Assembly (NCBI RefSeq): GCF_013185195.1
Contig: NZ_JAAZWC010000034.1
Span: 1 to 46,238 of the forward strand
Reading direction: 5' to 3'
Origin: Saccharibacillus qingshengii
GTDB taxonomy: Bacteria; Bacillota; Bacilli; Paenibacillales; Paenibacillaceae
Length of the DNA stretch: 46,238 nucleotides
In this document: in pieces, positions 30,083 to 41,958 of the stretch
Layout of the letters: each line of letters begins with the position of its first letter
How positions within the stretch are numbered: the stretch's first letter is position 1
The notes under the pieces: model-generated
What the model was told of the DNA's origin: nothing
The model's input: the letters and a program-made list of their open reading frames with translations, nothing else
Database searches by the model: none
Program-made: the position numbers and the translations under genes

Positions 30083-32209
30083 TTGAATTCTGCTGCTGTT
30101 GATCCACTCATCCAATCTGCGATTAACGGGGACGCATCGGCATTCGCCGAGCTGATCGTCGCTGAACGTCCTCAACTTCTCCGGGTCGCCGGTTACTATG
30201 TGCGCAGCTCCGCCGACGCCGAAGATGCCGTCCAAGAAGCCGTGTATCGCGCTTATATCGCGCTGCCTACGCTTCGCGAGCCCAAATATTTCCGTACCTG
30301 GCTCACCCGGATCGTTATCAATGCGTCGCTGAACATGCTGGAACGTTCAAGGCGAACACTTCCCGCAGGTGATGCCGCCGAACATCTCGCAGCGGCCGGC
30401 GAAGACAGCGACCGCCGCATAGACCTGCTGCAGGCGATTGCCGAACTGCCGCTCAAGTATCGCCGCGTCATTTTGCTCAAATATATGCAGGATCTTCGTT
30501 TAACAGACATCGCCGCCCTGCTGGGTCAACCGCTTGGAACGATCAAGACTTATCAGAACAAAGGCTTGAAGCTGCTGCGCAGCCATTATCAAAGCGAGAT
30601 CGCGGATCGACGGCCTGCACGCAAGCCTGCCAAATCTTTCTCATGGAGGGAATCGAAGATGGAAATGACCGAACTGCTGCATCACTTGAGGGATCGCGCC
30701 AAAACGCTGGTCGAACACGATTTTGCTGCCGCCGGTACGGCGATGGAGCCTTTTATCGAAGACGTGTTCCGAAAGGACGGCGTTACACGCGAGCTTCTGT
30801 TTATCTGGACCAAGCCCGGAACCGAGATCGGCGTATCCGTAACGCTCACGCCTGAAGGCGATCTGCTTGAATACGCCGTCGATCCCGAACTGTATGCAGG
30901 CTTGAACCTGGATCCCCCTCGCAGCGAGCAGGAACTGCTGGCGATCGGCGAGCGCTTTGTCCGCGATCATCGCCCGGATGCGCCCGAACGATTTGCGACA
31001 ATGGAGCGGGAAGATCGCGGCGAACGGTTGTTTTGCACGCACAGCCAATACGCTGCCGGGATCCCGCTTCCGCGTTCCGGCTATTGGATCGATCTGCATC
31101 GCTCGGGCTTTGTGACGGCTTTTAAATATTTCGGCGAACATCCGGAGCCTGCTCTGCCTCCCGATCTTTTAACGCCCGAAGAGGTATTGGAGATCTTGGC
31201 CGAAACTGTGGAAATGAAGCTGCACCTCACGTGCCTGCATGAGTCCGTGTATGAACAAGGCGACGATCGCCTGCATCTGGTATACGTTCCCGAGCCTTAC
31301 TTGACCGGGCATTCCGCTTTACGGCCCACCACGGATTCGATCCCGGACTCATCCGGCAGCGAAATAGAAAGCACGCCTGCAGCCGACGTTATACCGATTG
31401 CCGATCTTTTAGAACCGATCGAATCCGCAGCGTCTTCTCAATCGCCTTTGGAACTTCTGGGATTTCATGAGGAAGAATATGTGATCCTGCGCGAAGAAAA
31501 TTCCGAAACGGAAACAAGGATCGTCTACGCGAAAAAGAAGGCCTCTTCAAACGCTCCGACCGGAGCTTTAAAAGGCCCTCATACGCTTGAAAGCTATATG
31601 GAAGCTCGCAGCGAAGGCGTGCTCCAGATTCGAATCGATCAAAAAAGCGGCCAACTGACAGGTGCGATGAATATGAATGTGGAACAAGGTCCTTATTTGC
31701 TGGACAACCGCGCTTGTCTGGATATCGCCCTTGGCCTGATCGCGGCAGCAGCACCCGATCTTGCCCCTTATTTACTGTTGGAGGCCGGAGAATCCACTGC
31801 TGACACCCTGTTCGTTGACCCCATTCAGAACCCGGATTCAACGATCGACACAGACCGTCAAGCCCATGCTATTTTCCATTTCCCGATTGCCAAGGAAGGC
31901 GTACCCGGCTTCCTTCACCAGATATCGATCAGCGTCAACCGCACGACCGGGCAGATTAATCACTACATGAACGCCGACCTGTCCGCAGAAGAGCTGCAGC
32001 GCTTATCCGTGATTCCAGCCTTTTCGCCAGACGAAGCCAAGCAGCGCTTACTTCAAGCCATCCGTCCGCAGCTTATCTGGAATATCGAATATTCAAGCGG
32101 TTTACAGCCCGGACAATACGTCCCTCACTACGAACTCGTTTCTGTCGACTCCGGCCGCCACATCCGCATGATCGACGCTACTACCGGCATGATCCTGAAC
32201 GATAAATGA
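30083..32209 (+). CDS. ECF sigma factor fused to a YcdB/YcdC-like domain protein
   Basis: A 708-residue fusion. Residues 1-180 are an ECF sigma factor: region 2 FAELIVAERPQLLRVAGYYV and SADAEDAVQEAVYRAY, then region 4 LPLKYRRVILLKYM and TDIAALLGQPLGTIKTYQNKG. After a basic linker the frame continues into about 515 residues resembling YcdB/YcdC (DUF4901) proteins: YAVDPELYAGL, GERFVRDH, GIPLPRSGYWIDLHRSGFVTAFKYFG and, late, IRIDQKSGQLTG. No membrane segment is seen. At 30659 an internal ATG (Met193) has GGAGGG 7 nt upstream, precisely where a separate gene would start. So a sigma gene and its partner seem to have merged, and a short form may also be made. The TTG at 30083 fits AAGGAG (30069-30074) better than the GTG at 30074. 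The C-terminal part may sense or inhibit, like an attached anti-sigma factor; inferred. Confidence 0.85.
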   Translation: MNSAAVDPLIQSAINGDASAFAELIVAERPQLLRVAGYYVRSSADAEDAVQEAVYRAYIALPTLREPKYFRTWLTRIVINASLNMLERSRRTLPAGDAAEHLAAAGEDSDRRIDLLQAIAELPLKYRRVILLKYMQDLRLTDIAALLGQPLGTIKTYQNKGLKLLRSHYQSEIADRRPARKPAKSFSWRESKMEMTELLHHLRDRAKTLVEHDFAAAGTAMEPFIEDVFRKDGVTRELLFIWTKPGTEIGVSVTLTPEGDLLEYAVDPELYAGLNLDPPRSEQELLAIGERFVRDHRPDAPERFATMEREDRGERLFCTHSQYAAGIPLPRSGYWIDLHRSGFVTAFKYFGEHPEPALPPDLLTPEEVLEILAETVEMKLHLTCLHESVYEQGDDRLHLVYVPEPYLTGHSALRPTTDSIPDSSGSEIESTPAADVIPIADLLEPIESAASSQSPLELLGFHEEEYVILREENSETETRIVYAKKKASSNAPTGALKGPHTLESYMEARSEGVLQIRIDQKSGQLTGAMNMNVEQGPYLLDNRACLDIALGLIAAAAPDLAPYLLLEAGESTADTLFVDPIQNPDSTIDTDRQAHAIFHFPIAKEGVPGFLHQISISVNRTTGQINHYMNADLSAEELQRLSVIPAFSPDEAKQRLLQAIRPQLIWNIEYSSGLQPGQYVPHYELVSVDSGRHIRMIDATTGMILNDK
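30651..30661 (+). promoter_or_regulatory. internal translation start inside the sigma-factor fusion
   Basis: GGAGGG (30645-30650) followed 8 nt later by ATG (30659-30661), in frame with the fusion. It could give a free YcdB/YcdC-like protein of about 516 residues. Confidence 0.55.
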
Positions 32210-32220
32210 GGTGCCGACCC

Positions 32221-32433
32221 TTGAAATCCTTATTTACTGTGTTTCTTGCCATCTTGATCACAACGGGATGCTCAACTCAACCAGAAGGAGCTTATCCCAA
32301 TGTTGTTTCTTTAAATGACACCCCTGTCGGAAGCAGATTATTCGAAATCAAAGGAATCGATTCAAGCGAAGCCATCGCAGTCGAAATAAACGGCATATAT
32401 CAAAAAGCAACAAAAAACGGACCTTTAAAATAA
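32221..32433 (+). CDS. small lipoprotein
   Basis: A 70-residue protein. A signal peptide (MKSLFTVFLAILITTGC) with lipobox ITTGC anchors a short about 54-residue mature chain of no recognisable family. The TTG at 32221 with GAGGTG 7 nt upstream is preferred; an ATG at 32206 that overlaps the sigma-fusion stop (ATGA) would add five residues before the signal peptide. Tight coupling to the sigma-fusion gene suggests a linked role, for example an envelope sensor partner. Ended by the 32448-32488 terminator. Confidence 0.75.
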   Translation: MKSLFTVFLAILITTGCSTQPEGAYPNVVSLNDTPVGSRLFEIKGIDSSEAIAVEINGIYQKATKNGPLK

Positions 32434-32447
32434 GATCGGTAGACCCC

Positions 32448-32488
32448 AAAACTCCCGCTCCTCAAAGAGGGCGGGAGTTTTGTTCTTT
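32448..32488 (+). terminator. terminator after the small lipoprotein gene
   Basis: AAAACTCCCGC-(12 nt)-GCGGGAGTTTT followed by GTTCTTTT, 14 nt past the stop. An 11-bp perfect stem. Confidence 0.85.
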
Positions 32489-32537
32489 TCACTATTTTTT
32501 CTTTTATCACTATTATTAGGCGAAATGATAGGAGGGC

Positions 32538-32618
32538 AAGAAATTCAGTGAAAGGCGCCTTTGAACACGGAGAACTGCAAGCATTTTGCGTGATACAGCG
32601 CCTTTGAACGAATTTCTT
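32538..32618. repeat. 81-bp inverted-repeat element
   Basis: Outer arms 32538-32558 and 32598-32618 pair at 17 of 21 positions (AAGAAATTC and AAAGGCGC blocks identical, 4 nt mismatched). The 12-bp palindrome AAAGGCGCCTTT sits in the left arm and GCGCCTTTGAAC occurs twice as a direct repeat. It resembles a small REP/MITE-like element between the lipoprotein and DinB genes. Confidence 0.5.
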
Positions 32619-32662
32619 ACGCCGCCGTCCGGCTTCACACCGAATAGAACTCTGCTCCGCGG

Positions 32663-33193
32663 CTAACCCTGCCGCCTACCGCTCCCGATCATCCGGAAGA
32701 TCTGCCCCCGATGATGAGCCTCATGCTCGATCAGATGATACACGATCCACTCCGGCGTCACGTCGTACTCTCCCGGCACCTCGCGAACCGTCCGCCAATC
32801 TTCCCGATCCACCGAACGAAACTTTTCCAAAAAGTCGCGTCTCACCGCAGCCAGTCGTTCCAAATGACGCTCCAGACTTTCGCCCGGCGGACACCAAATC
32901 TCCCCCCGCTCATTCCGCGTCGGCGCAGTAAACCAAGGCTCAAGCTCGGGGTCCAGCTTTTGGCGCAGCAGCATATCAAAATGCAGCCAACCGGTCTCCA
33001 CATCGGCGATATGATACAGCAGCGCCCCGATGGTTGTGACATCTCCGCCTTCCGTCTTATCCAATTCTTCCTGCGTTAGGCCTTCCAGCTTTTGCAGCAG
33101 ATCCCGCCGAATATCTTCCATCATCCATAACTGACGGCCGATCTCTTCGGGATAACCGGGCAAAGCTTTAATTTCGAGTCTCGGTTGAGTCAT
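32663..33193 (-). CDS. DinB/YfiT-fold metalloprotein
   Basis: A 176-residue four-helix-bundle protein of the DinB superfamily. The three metal-binding histidine positions are visible in ALLYHIADVETGW and LIEHEAHHRGQI. In Firmicutes this fold includes bacillithiol S-transferases (BstA/YfiT). Its ATG overlaps the cysK stop by 4 nt, so the two proteins are translated together. The link between cysteine supply and a possible bacillithiol transferase is suggestive, not proven. Confidence 0.9.
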   Translation of the reverse strand: MTQPRLEIKALPGYPEEIGRQLWMMEDIRRDLLQKLEGLTQEELDKTEGGDVTTIGALLYHIADVETGWLHFDMLLRQKLDPELEPWFTAPTRNERGEIWCPPGESLERHLERLAAVRRDFLEKFRSVDREDWRTVREVPGEYDVTPEWIVYHLIEHEAHHRGQIFRMIGSGRRQG

Positions 33194-34149
33194 TCGAATA
33201 CCCCCATGCTCAAATACCGTTCCCCGGTATCCGGGGCAATGCAGACGATCTTTTTGCCCGGCCCGAGACGTTTCGCGATCTGCATCGCCGCATAGACGGA
33301 AGCGCCGGACGAAGGACCGAGCAGCATGCCTTCCAGACGGGCCAGATCGCGCATCGTATTCAGCGCTTCGTCGTCTTTGATCCGAATGATCTCGTCATAG
33401 ACGTCCGTATTCAGAATCGACGGCACGAAGCCGGGGCTGGTGCCAACCAGTTTGTGCGGACCCGGCACGCCGCCCGACAGCACGGGTGAGCCTTCCGGCT
33501 CCACCACAGCGATATGCAGATCCGGCAGTGCGGCCTTTAACGTCTCTCCGGTACCTGTAATCGTTCCTCCTGTGCCTGCCGTGGCCACGAAAGCATCCAG
33601 CCGCCCTTCCGTCTGCTCCAGAATCTCGAGAGCCGTGGTTCCCCGGTGCGCATTGGGATTCGCCGGATTCTCGAACTGCTGCGGAATAAAGCTGCCCGGA
33701 ATCGAAGCCTGCAGCTCCAGCGCTTTGGCGATCGCTCCCGGCATACGCTCCGCACTCGGCGTCAGCACCACTTCGGCTCCGTAGGCTTTGAGCAGATTGA
33801 TCCGCTCGCGCGACATATTGTCCGGCATAATCAGGACCGCCCGGTAGCCCCGCGCTGCCGCAATCATAGCCAGACCGATACCGGTATTGCCGCTCGTCGG
33901 CTCGATGATCGTACTGCCCGGACGCAGCTTCCCTTCCCGCTCCGCCGATTCGATCAAGCTCCGGGCGGCACGGTCTTTGACGCTGCCGGACGGATTGAAA
34001 TACTCCAGCTTCACATAGATGTCCGCTGCATTCTCGGGTGCCGTGCGGCCCAGACGGACCATCGGCGTATTCCCTACCAGATCGGCCACGCTGCGAAATA
34101 CGCCGCGACCGCGCCTCGACTGCGCTTCCCGTTCAAGCTTGTCTGTCAT
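33190..34149 (-). CDS. cysK: cysteine synthase (O-acetylserine sulfhydrylase)
   Basis: A 319-residue fold-type II PLP enzyme that makes cysteine from O-acetylserine and sulfide. The PLP lysine is in FNPSGSVKDRAA, the substrate loop is EPTSGNTGIGLA, the phosphate-binding glycine loop is ATAGTGGTITGTG, and the late serine region is GPSSGASVYAA. CDTGERY-like CIAPDTGERYLSMGVF closes the protein, as in CysK. Length is normal. It is the first gene of a two-gene unit with the DinB-fold gene (4-nt overlap). Confidence 0.93.
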   Translation of the reverse strand: MTDKLEREAQSRRGRGVFRSVADLVGNTPMVRLGRTAPENAADIYVKLEYFNPSGSVKDRAARSLIESAEREGKLRPGSTIIEPTSGNTGIGLAMIAAARGYRAVLIMPDNMSRERINLLKAYGAEVVLTPSAERMPGAIAKALELQASIPGSFIPQQFENPANPNAHRGTTALEILEQTEGRLDAFVATAGTGGTITGTGETLKAALPDLHIAVVEPEGSPVLSGGVPGPHKLVGTSPGFVPSILNTDVYDEIIRIKDDEALNTMRDLARLEGMLLGPSSGASVYAAMQIAKRLGPGKKIVCIAPDTGERYLSMGVFE

Positions 34150-34220
34150 CGCACATTCCTTCTTTCCCGCTTGGCATTCCGTTTCTTCGGGCGAATACGA
34201 AAAGCCGTATAACGAATGAA

Positions 34221-34243
34221 GGAACGGCCCGGGGGCCGTTCCT
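34221..34243 (-). terminator. possible terminator after lacZ
   Basis: A GC-rich palindrome GGAACGGCCC-GGG-GGCCGTTCC lies 62 nt past the lacZ stop. It has no good U-run on either strand, so its role as terminator is uncertain. Confidence 0.4.
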
Positions 34244-34304
34244 GTTCGTATGCGTTTTCTGTTATAAAGTGTACCTTATTTCCCTGCCAAATACGAGGGT
34301 CCGA

Positions 34305-37725
<3,421 letters not shown>

Positions 37726-37758
37726 AAAAGGCAGGGCGCCTGGGCGCCCTGCCTTTTT
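37726..37758. terminator. terminator after tyrS
   Basis: AAAAAGGCAGGGCGCC-TG-GGCGCCCTGCCTTTTT is a near-perfect stem with A/T tails on both sides, 34 nt past the tyrS stop; usable in both directions. Confidence 0.9.
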
Positions 37759-37791
37759 TCCGTTCAAGCGTAGAAAGTCTCCCGCGCCGGA

Positions 37792-39090
37792 TCAGCCTTC
37801 GAACTTCACGACAAAGTAGTTCTTTTTGCCGCGGCGAAGAACCAGCGTCTTGCCGTGCAGACGATCTTCGCGGCCGATGACCGTCTCGATCGACGTGCGC
37901 TTTTCCCCGTTGACGGATACCGCGCCGCTTTGGATATCTTTGCGGGCCTGACCTTTGGACGGCGCCGCACCGGCTTCGACCAGCAGGTCGATCAGCAGCG
38001 GCTCGGACGCAGCGTCGGCGTTTGTCGTCGGCATATCCGCCAGCGCTTCGGCCAGATCGGATTCGCTCAGTTCGGCAAAACTGCCGGAGAACAGCGCGGC
38101 CGTAATCTTCTCTGCGCTTGCGACAGCGTCTTCGCCGTGCACGAGCGTCGTCACGCGGCGGGCCAGCTCGCGCTGCGCCTGGCGTTTCTCCGGAGCCTGA
38201 AGGTGTTCGCTCTCAAGCTTCCCGATCTCTTCGCGGCTCAGGAACGTGAAGTATTTCAGGAATTTGATCACGTCCGCGTCGTCCGTATTGATCCAGAACT
38301 GGTAGAACGCGTACGCACTTGTCTTGCTGCGGTCAAGCCAGACTGCGCCGGATTCGGACTTGCCGAACTTTTTACCGTCGCTTTTGGTAACCAGAGGCAT
38401 CGTCATACCGAACGCGCCTTCGCCGCCCGTTTTGCCGATCAGGTCGAGACCCGCGGTAATATTGCCCCACTGATCGCTTCCGCCGAGCTGCAGCGTGCAG
38501 CCTTCGTCTTCGAACAGACGCTGGAAATCGTACGCCTGAAGAATCATGTACGAAAATTCGGTGAACGAAATGCCGTGTTGGAGACGGGAATCGACAGAGT
38601 CTTTGGCCAGCATGTAGTTGACGGTAAAGTTCTTGCCGACGTCGCGCAGGAAGTCGATCATGCCGATCGGACCCAGCCAATCGTAGTTGCTGACCATCTT
38701 CGCCGGCACTTTCGCATCGCCTTCGCCAAAATCAAGGAAACGCGACAGCTGGTTCTGCAGTTTCAGCGTCCACTCCGCAACCGTGTCGGCCGTATTGAGC
38801 GAGCGCTCGGTCGAGCGGCCGCTCGGATCGCCGATCATGCCTGTTCCGCCGCCCACGAGGGCGATCGGACGGTGTCCGGCCTGCTGGAAGCGGCGCATCG
38901 TCAAGACCGGCAGCAGATGGCCGATGTGCAGACTATCCGCCGTCGGGTCGAATCCGTTGTACAGCGTAACGCTCTCGGTGCTCAGCTTCTTCTGAAGTTC
39001 CTCGCGGTGCGTCACCTGGTAGATCAAACCTCTGTATTCCAGGTCATCCAGCAGGGCGTTATTCTCGATTGGGGTGTGTTCGGTACTCAT
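37792..39090 (-). CDS. tyrS: tyrosyl-tRNA synthetase
   Basis: A 432-residue class I aminoacyl-tRNA synthetase that charges tRNA-Tyr. The HIGH motif is in SLHIGHLLPVL (about 54-57), the tyrosine pocket region includes GGSDQWGNITAG, and the KMSKS-type loop is KFGKSESG. A C-terminal S4 RNA-binding domain (AGAAPSKGQARKDIQSGAVSVNG) is complete. The ATG at 39090 follows AAGGAGGATTT; the upstream extension to 39177 lies within the T-box. Expression should rise when uncharged tRNA-Tyr accumulates. Confidence 0.97.
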   Translation of the reverse strand: MSTEHTPIENNALLDDLEYRGLIYQVTHREELQKKLSTESVTLYNGFDPTADSLHIGHLLPVLTMRRFQQAGHRPIALVGGGTGMIGDPSGRSTERSLNTADTVAEWTLKLQNQLSRFLDFGEGDAKVPAKMVSNYDWLGPIGMIDFLRDVGKNFTVNYMLAKDSVDSRLQHGISFTEFSYMILQAYDFQRLFEDEGCTLQLGGSDQWGNITAGLDLIGKTGGEGAFGMTMPLVTKSDGKKFGKSESGAVWLDRSKTSAYAFYQFWINTDDADVIKFLKYFTFLSREEIGKLESEHLQAPEKRQAQRELARRVTTLVHGEDAVASAEKITAALFSGSFAELSESDLAEALADMPTTNADAASEPLLIDLLVEAGAAPSKGQARKDIQSGAVSVNGEKRTSIETVIGREDRLHGKTLVLRRGKKNYFVVKFEG

Positions 39091-39121
39091 TATAAAATCC
39101 TCCTTCAAATGGGGTGAAAAT

Positions 39122-39424
39122 AAAAAAGACCCGGCCTGCTGCATTTCTGCAGGGACGAGTCTTAATCGCGGTACCACCCTTATTGGAAAGGCGCTTCTCT
39201 TGAAGCCGAATGCGCGTTTCCCACTTTGACGTCCGGTAACGTGGACAATTCCGTCCCGTTCCTTCCGCTCTCGCGGTTTCGGTAACGGGAAGCTCGGGGA
39301 CGTAATTCGCGTTCATTCGTCTATCGGCTCGCACCACCCGCCGATTCTCTGAAAGTCCGGATCTGAACGCTACTGGGTTCCCTTCAACGCTTTTTATAAA
39401 GCTCCGCAGGCCGGATGCTTGTTG
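39122..39424 (-). promoter_or_regulatory. T-box riboswitch, tyrosine-specific
   Basis: A leader of about 300 nt ahead of tyrS. On the minus strand it holds AGTAGCG and the AGAGA...GGTGGTG elements of stem I, a specifier loop reading GAATTACGTC (TAC, a tyrosine codon), and the 14-nt T-box AGGGTGGTACCGCG (39167-39180). A terminator, AAGACTCG...GGGTCTT with TTTTTTATTT (39122-39162), can be replaced by the antiterminator when uncharged tRNA-Tyr binds. Confidence 0.95.
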
Positions 39425-39430
39425 ATTCAC

Positions 39431-39460
39431 TTTATAACATGAGGCGTCTAGGCCTGTCAA
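39431..39460 (-). promoter_or_regulatory. tyrS promoter
   Basis: On the minus strand TTGACA (39455-39460), an 18-nt spacer and TATAAA (39431-39436), placing the start just before the T-box. Confidence 0.75.
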
Positions 39461-39496
39461 ACCCGGTTTTTCTCGAAACGATTTTAAATATATTTT

Positions 39497-39510
39497 ACAC
39501 AGCGCTTACA
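39497..39510 (+). promoter_or_regulatory. possible cre (CcpA) site
   Basis: ACACAGCGCTTACA reads TGTAAGCGCTGTGT on the minus strand, matching 12 of 14 cre consensus positions by eye. It lies 6 nt upstream of the -35 of the SLH nucleotidase gene and upstream of the tyrS promoter. Confidence 0.3.
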
Positions 39511-39516
39511 TAACCT

Positions 39517-39546
39517 TTGATTTCAAAAAAAACCCTGTGATACAAT
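39517..39546 (+). promoter_or_regulatory. promoter of the SLH nucleotidase gene
   Basis: TTGATT (39517-39522), an 18-nt spacer and TACAAT (39541-39546), about 40 nt ahead of the gene. It is divergent from tyrS. Confidence 0.65.
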
Positions 39547-39585
39547 AAGACAGGATTCATTATATTTTAGGAGGAATGCAAGTTT

Positions 39586-41748
39586 ATGAACTGGAAAAAT
39601 TGGAGAAAACCGAGCGTCGGACTCGCAGCCGCAGCGCTGCTGTCGGCTCAGGTACTGGGCGCCGCGAATACCGTTTCGGCGGCCGAAGGCGACGTCGAAG
39701 TCCATCTGCTCGGCATCAACGATCTGCACGGACAGCTGGATACGACATCGGTCGTGACCGACAAGCCTGCCGGAACCGCGCCTATTCTCGCTACATATTT
39801 GAAGCAAGCGCAAGCCAAATACGAGCACTCGCTTCTTTTCCATAACGGCGACTCCGTCGGCGCTTCCGCTCCGATCTCTTCGCTGGAACGCGACGAGCCG
39901 ACCATCGAGTGGATGAACATGATGAAATTCGATGTCGGTTCGCTGGGCAACCACGAATTCGACCAAGGCATTGCCGCGCTCAAAGCGCAGCTGAACGGCG
40001 GACTGGATCCGAAAGACGGCGTCGTGACGCACAAAGGCGCCAACTTCGACTACGTGAACGCCAACGTCATTGAAGAAGCGACCGGCAAACCGCTGATCGA
40101 TCCTTACGTGATCAAAGAAGTCGGCGGCGTGAAGATCGGCTTTATCGGTCTCGTGACCAAGTCGACTCCGGCCAAAGTCTCCCCGGCGGGCACCAAAGGC
40201 GTACGCTTCCTGAGCGTCGAAGAAGAAGTGGCGGCCGTCAACAAATACGCGGCCGAACTGCAGGGCAAAGGTGTAGAGACCATCGTTGTGCTCGCACACG
40301 ATCCGGCATCCACCAAAGAAGGCGCGACAACGGGCGAAGCGGCCGATCTGGCCAAAGCGCTTCCGGCCAACTCTCCGATCGACGTCATCGTAGCCGGCGA
40401 CAACCATGCGCTGGCCAACGGCGAAGTGAACGGCAAGCTGATCGTACAGGCTTACTCGTACGGTACGGCGTTTGAAGACATCAAACTGCTGATCAGTCCG
40501 AAAACGGGCGACGTGACCGAGAAATCGGCGACGGTAACGACGACGTTCCAAGCTGGCGTAACGCCGGATGCGGATTCGGTCGCTCTGATCAAAAAGTATC
40601 TGGACAAACATCCCGAGCTGACCAAACCGGTGGGTACAACGGACGGTTCCGTAACCCGCACCGACGCTTACAACAATGAAGCGGCGCTGGGCAACCTGAT
40701 CGCCGATGCTATGCGCACCGCGGACTTCGGCGACAAAGCCGCAGCGGCGGACTTTGCTTTCATGAACCCGGGCGGTATCCGCGCCGATCTGCCGAAAGGC
40801 GACGTAACCTTCGCGGATCTGGCAAAAATCCAGCCGTTCGGCAACACGCTCGTGAAGCTGACGCTGACCGGCGCACAAGTGCAGGAACTGCTGCAGCAGC
40901 AGTGGGGCACGAACGCCGACGGCACGCCGAACACGAAGACCCTGCAAATCTCCGGCCTGAAATACAAAGCCGACCTGAACAAACCGGCAGCCGAGCGCGT
41001 AAGCGATCTGCAGCTGTCCGACGGTACACCGATCGATCCGGCCAAGTCCTATACCGCAGTGGTAAACAACTTTATGGCAGGCGGCGGCGACAACTACAAA
41101 GTGCTGACCAAAGCCAGCGCTTCGCTCGCCGGTCCAATCGACCTGGACGTATTCTACAAGTACATCGGCGATACGTTCAAAGGCAAAGCGATCACGGCCA
41201 AAGTTGAAGGCCGTATCATGAACACGCCGGCAGCGGGTTCCGAAGTTCCGGATTCCGACGGCCCGGCAACGGCACCTTCGACACCTTCCACGCCATCGGG
41301 CGAATTCGTAACCCGTGCGGGCTTCGTGTCCGAAGTGGTCAAAGCGCTGAAGCTGAACGCCGTATCCGCACCGGCCAGCGGCTTCACGGATGTGAAGAGC
41401 GACGCTCCTTACGCCGATGATATTGCCGAAGCAGTCAAAGCCGGCCTGATCAAAGGCTACGGCGGCGGCAAGTTCAATCCGGACCGCAGCATCACCCGCG
41501 AAGAAATGGCAACGATCCTCGCCAATGTACTCAAGCAGCAGCTTCCGACTGTCGAAGCCGCTTCCGTACTGAGCGCGTTCGACGATGCCGCATCGGTAGC
41601 GGCTTACGCCAAGACTCCGGTTGCCCAATTGGTGCAAGCCGGTATCCTGAGCGCCAGCGAGCCGGGCAAACTCATGCCAAAAGACACCGTTCAACCGGCT
41701 GAAGTAAAAGCCGTGCTGGAAGCGGTTCTGGAAGCTTCCGCTTCTTGA
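39586..41748 (+). CDS. cell-wall-anchored 5'-nucleotidase/metallophosphoesterase with SLH domains
   Basis: A 720-residue exported enzyme. The signal peptide ends near residue 33 (TVSA-AEG). The metallophosphatase domain (about 35-320) has GINDLHGQLD (DxH), FHNGDSVGAS, LGNHEFDQG and VVLAHDP. The usual GHxH/Q metal motif is replaced by GDNH (DVIVAGDNHA). The 5'-nucleotidase C-terminal domain (about 350-530) has LGNLIADAMR, NPGGIRADL and VNNFMAGGGDNYKV. A Pro/Thr/Ser linker leads to about two S-layer homology domains (FVTRAGFVSEVVKALKL, FKPDRSITREEMA-type FNPDRSITREEMATIL), which anchor it to secondary cell-wall polymers. It would release phosphate from nucleotides or cyclic nucleotides outside the cell. 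AGGAGG lies 11 nt before the ATG. Confidence 0.92.
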   Translation: MNWKNWRKPSVGLAAAALLSAQVLGAANTVSAAEGDVEVHLLGINDLHGQLDTTSVVTDKPAGTAPILATYLKQAQAKYEHSLLFHNGDSVGASAPISSLERDEPTIEWMNMMKFDVGSLGNHEFDQGIAALKAQLNGGLDPKDGVVTHKGANFDYVNANVIEEATGKPLIDPYVIKEVGGVKIGFIGLVTKSTPAKVSPAGTKGVRFLSVEEEVAAVNKYAAELQGKGVETIVVLAHDPASTKEGATTGEAADLAKALPANSPIDVIVAGDNHALANGEVNGKLIVQAYSYGTAFEDIKLLISPKTGDVTEKSATVTTTFQAGVTPDADSVALIKKYLDKHPELTKPVGTTDGSVTRTDAYNNEAALGNLIADAMRTADFGDKAAAADFAFMNPGGIRADLPKGDVTFADLAKIQPFGNTLVKLTLTGAQVQELLQQQWGTNADGTPNTKTLQISGLKYKADLNKPAAERVSDLQLSDGTPIDPAKSYTAVVNNFMAGGGDNYKVLTKASASLAGPIDLDVFYKYIGDTFKGKAITAKVEGRIMNTPAAGSEVPDSDGPATAPSTPSTPSGEFVTRAGFVSEVVKALKLNAVSAPASGFTDVKSDAPYADDIAEAVKAGLIKGYGGGKFNPDRSITREEMATILANVLKQQLPTVEAASVLSAFDDAASVAAYAKTPVAQLVQAGILSASEPGKLMPKDTVQPAEVKAVLEAVLEASAS

Positions 41749-41823
41749 TCCGACCCCCAGTGAAGCCGCCTCTCCTTTTCGTTTTGCACGAATAGCAATC
41801 GAATTTTCATACGGATTGGCAGC

Positions 41824-41877
41824 AAAAAACGTCCCGCTCTTTTCCTTTTACAGGGAAAGGAAGTCGGGACGTTTTTT
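41824..41877. terminator. terminator between the nucleotidase and aldo/keto reductase genes
   Basis: AAAAAACGTCCCG...CGGGACGTTTTTT encloses an inner stem TTTCCTTT/AAAGGAAA (with offset). Strong A/T tails on both sides; serves the converging genes. Confidence 0.85.
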
Positions 41878-41958
41878 GTTGGATTCCGATTCTCTGCAGC
41901 CGGAATACGAAGTCATGGATTGGCGCGGCCCGAGCCTCGCGCGGCCGTCATCCGCCGA

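Noticed and set aside
37727-37757. Possible RNA gene from the strong lone stem
   Set aside because: Position right after tyrS and A/T tails on both sides fit a terminator.
39523-41694. Long minus-strand open frame across the SLH nucleotidase
   Set aside because: Antisense shadow; cysteine/arginine-rich nonsense translation, while the plus strand gives a clear enzyme.
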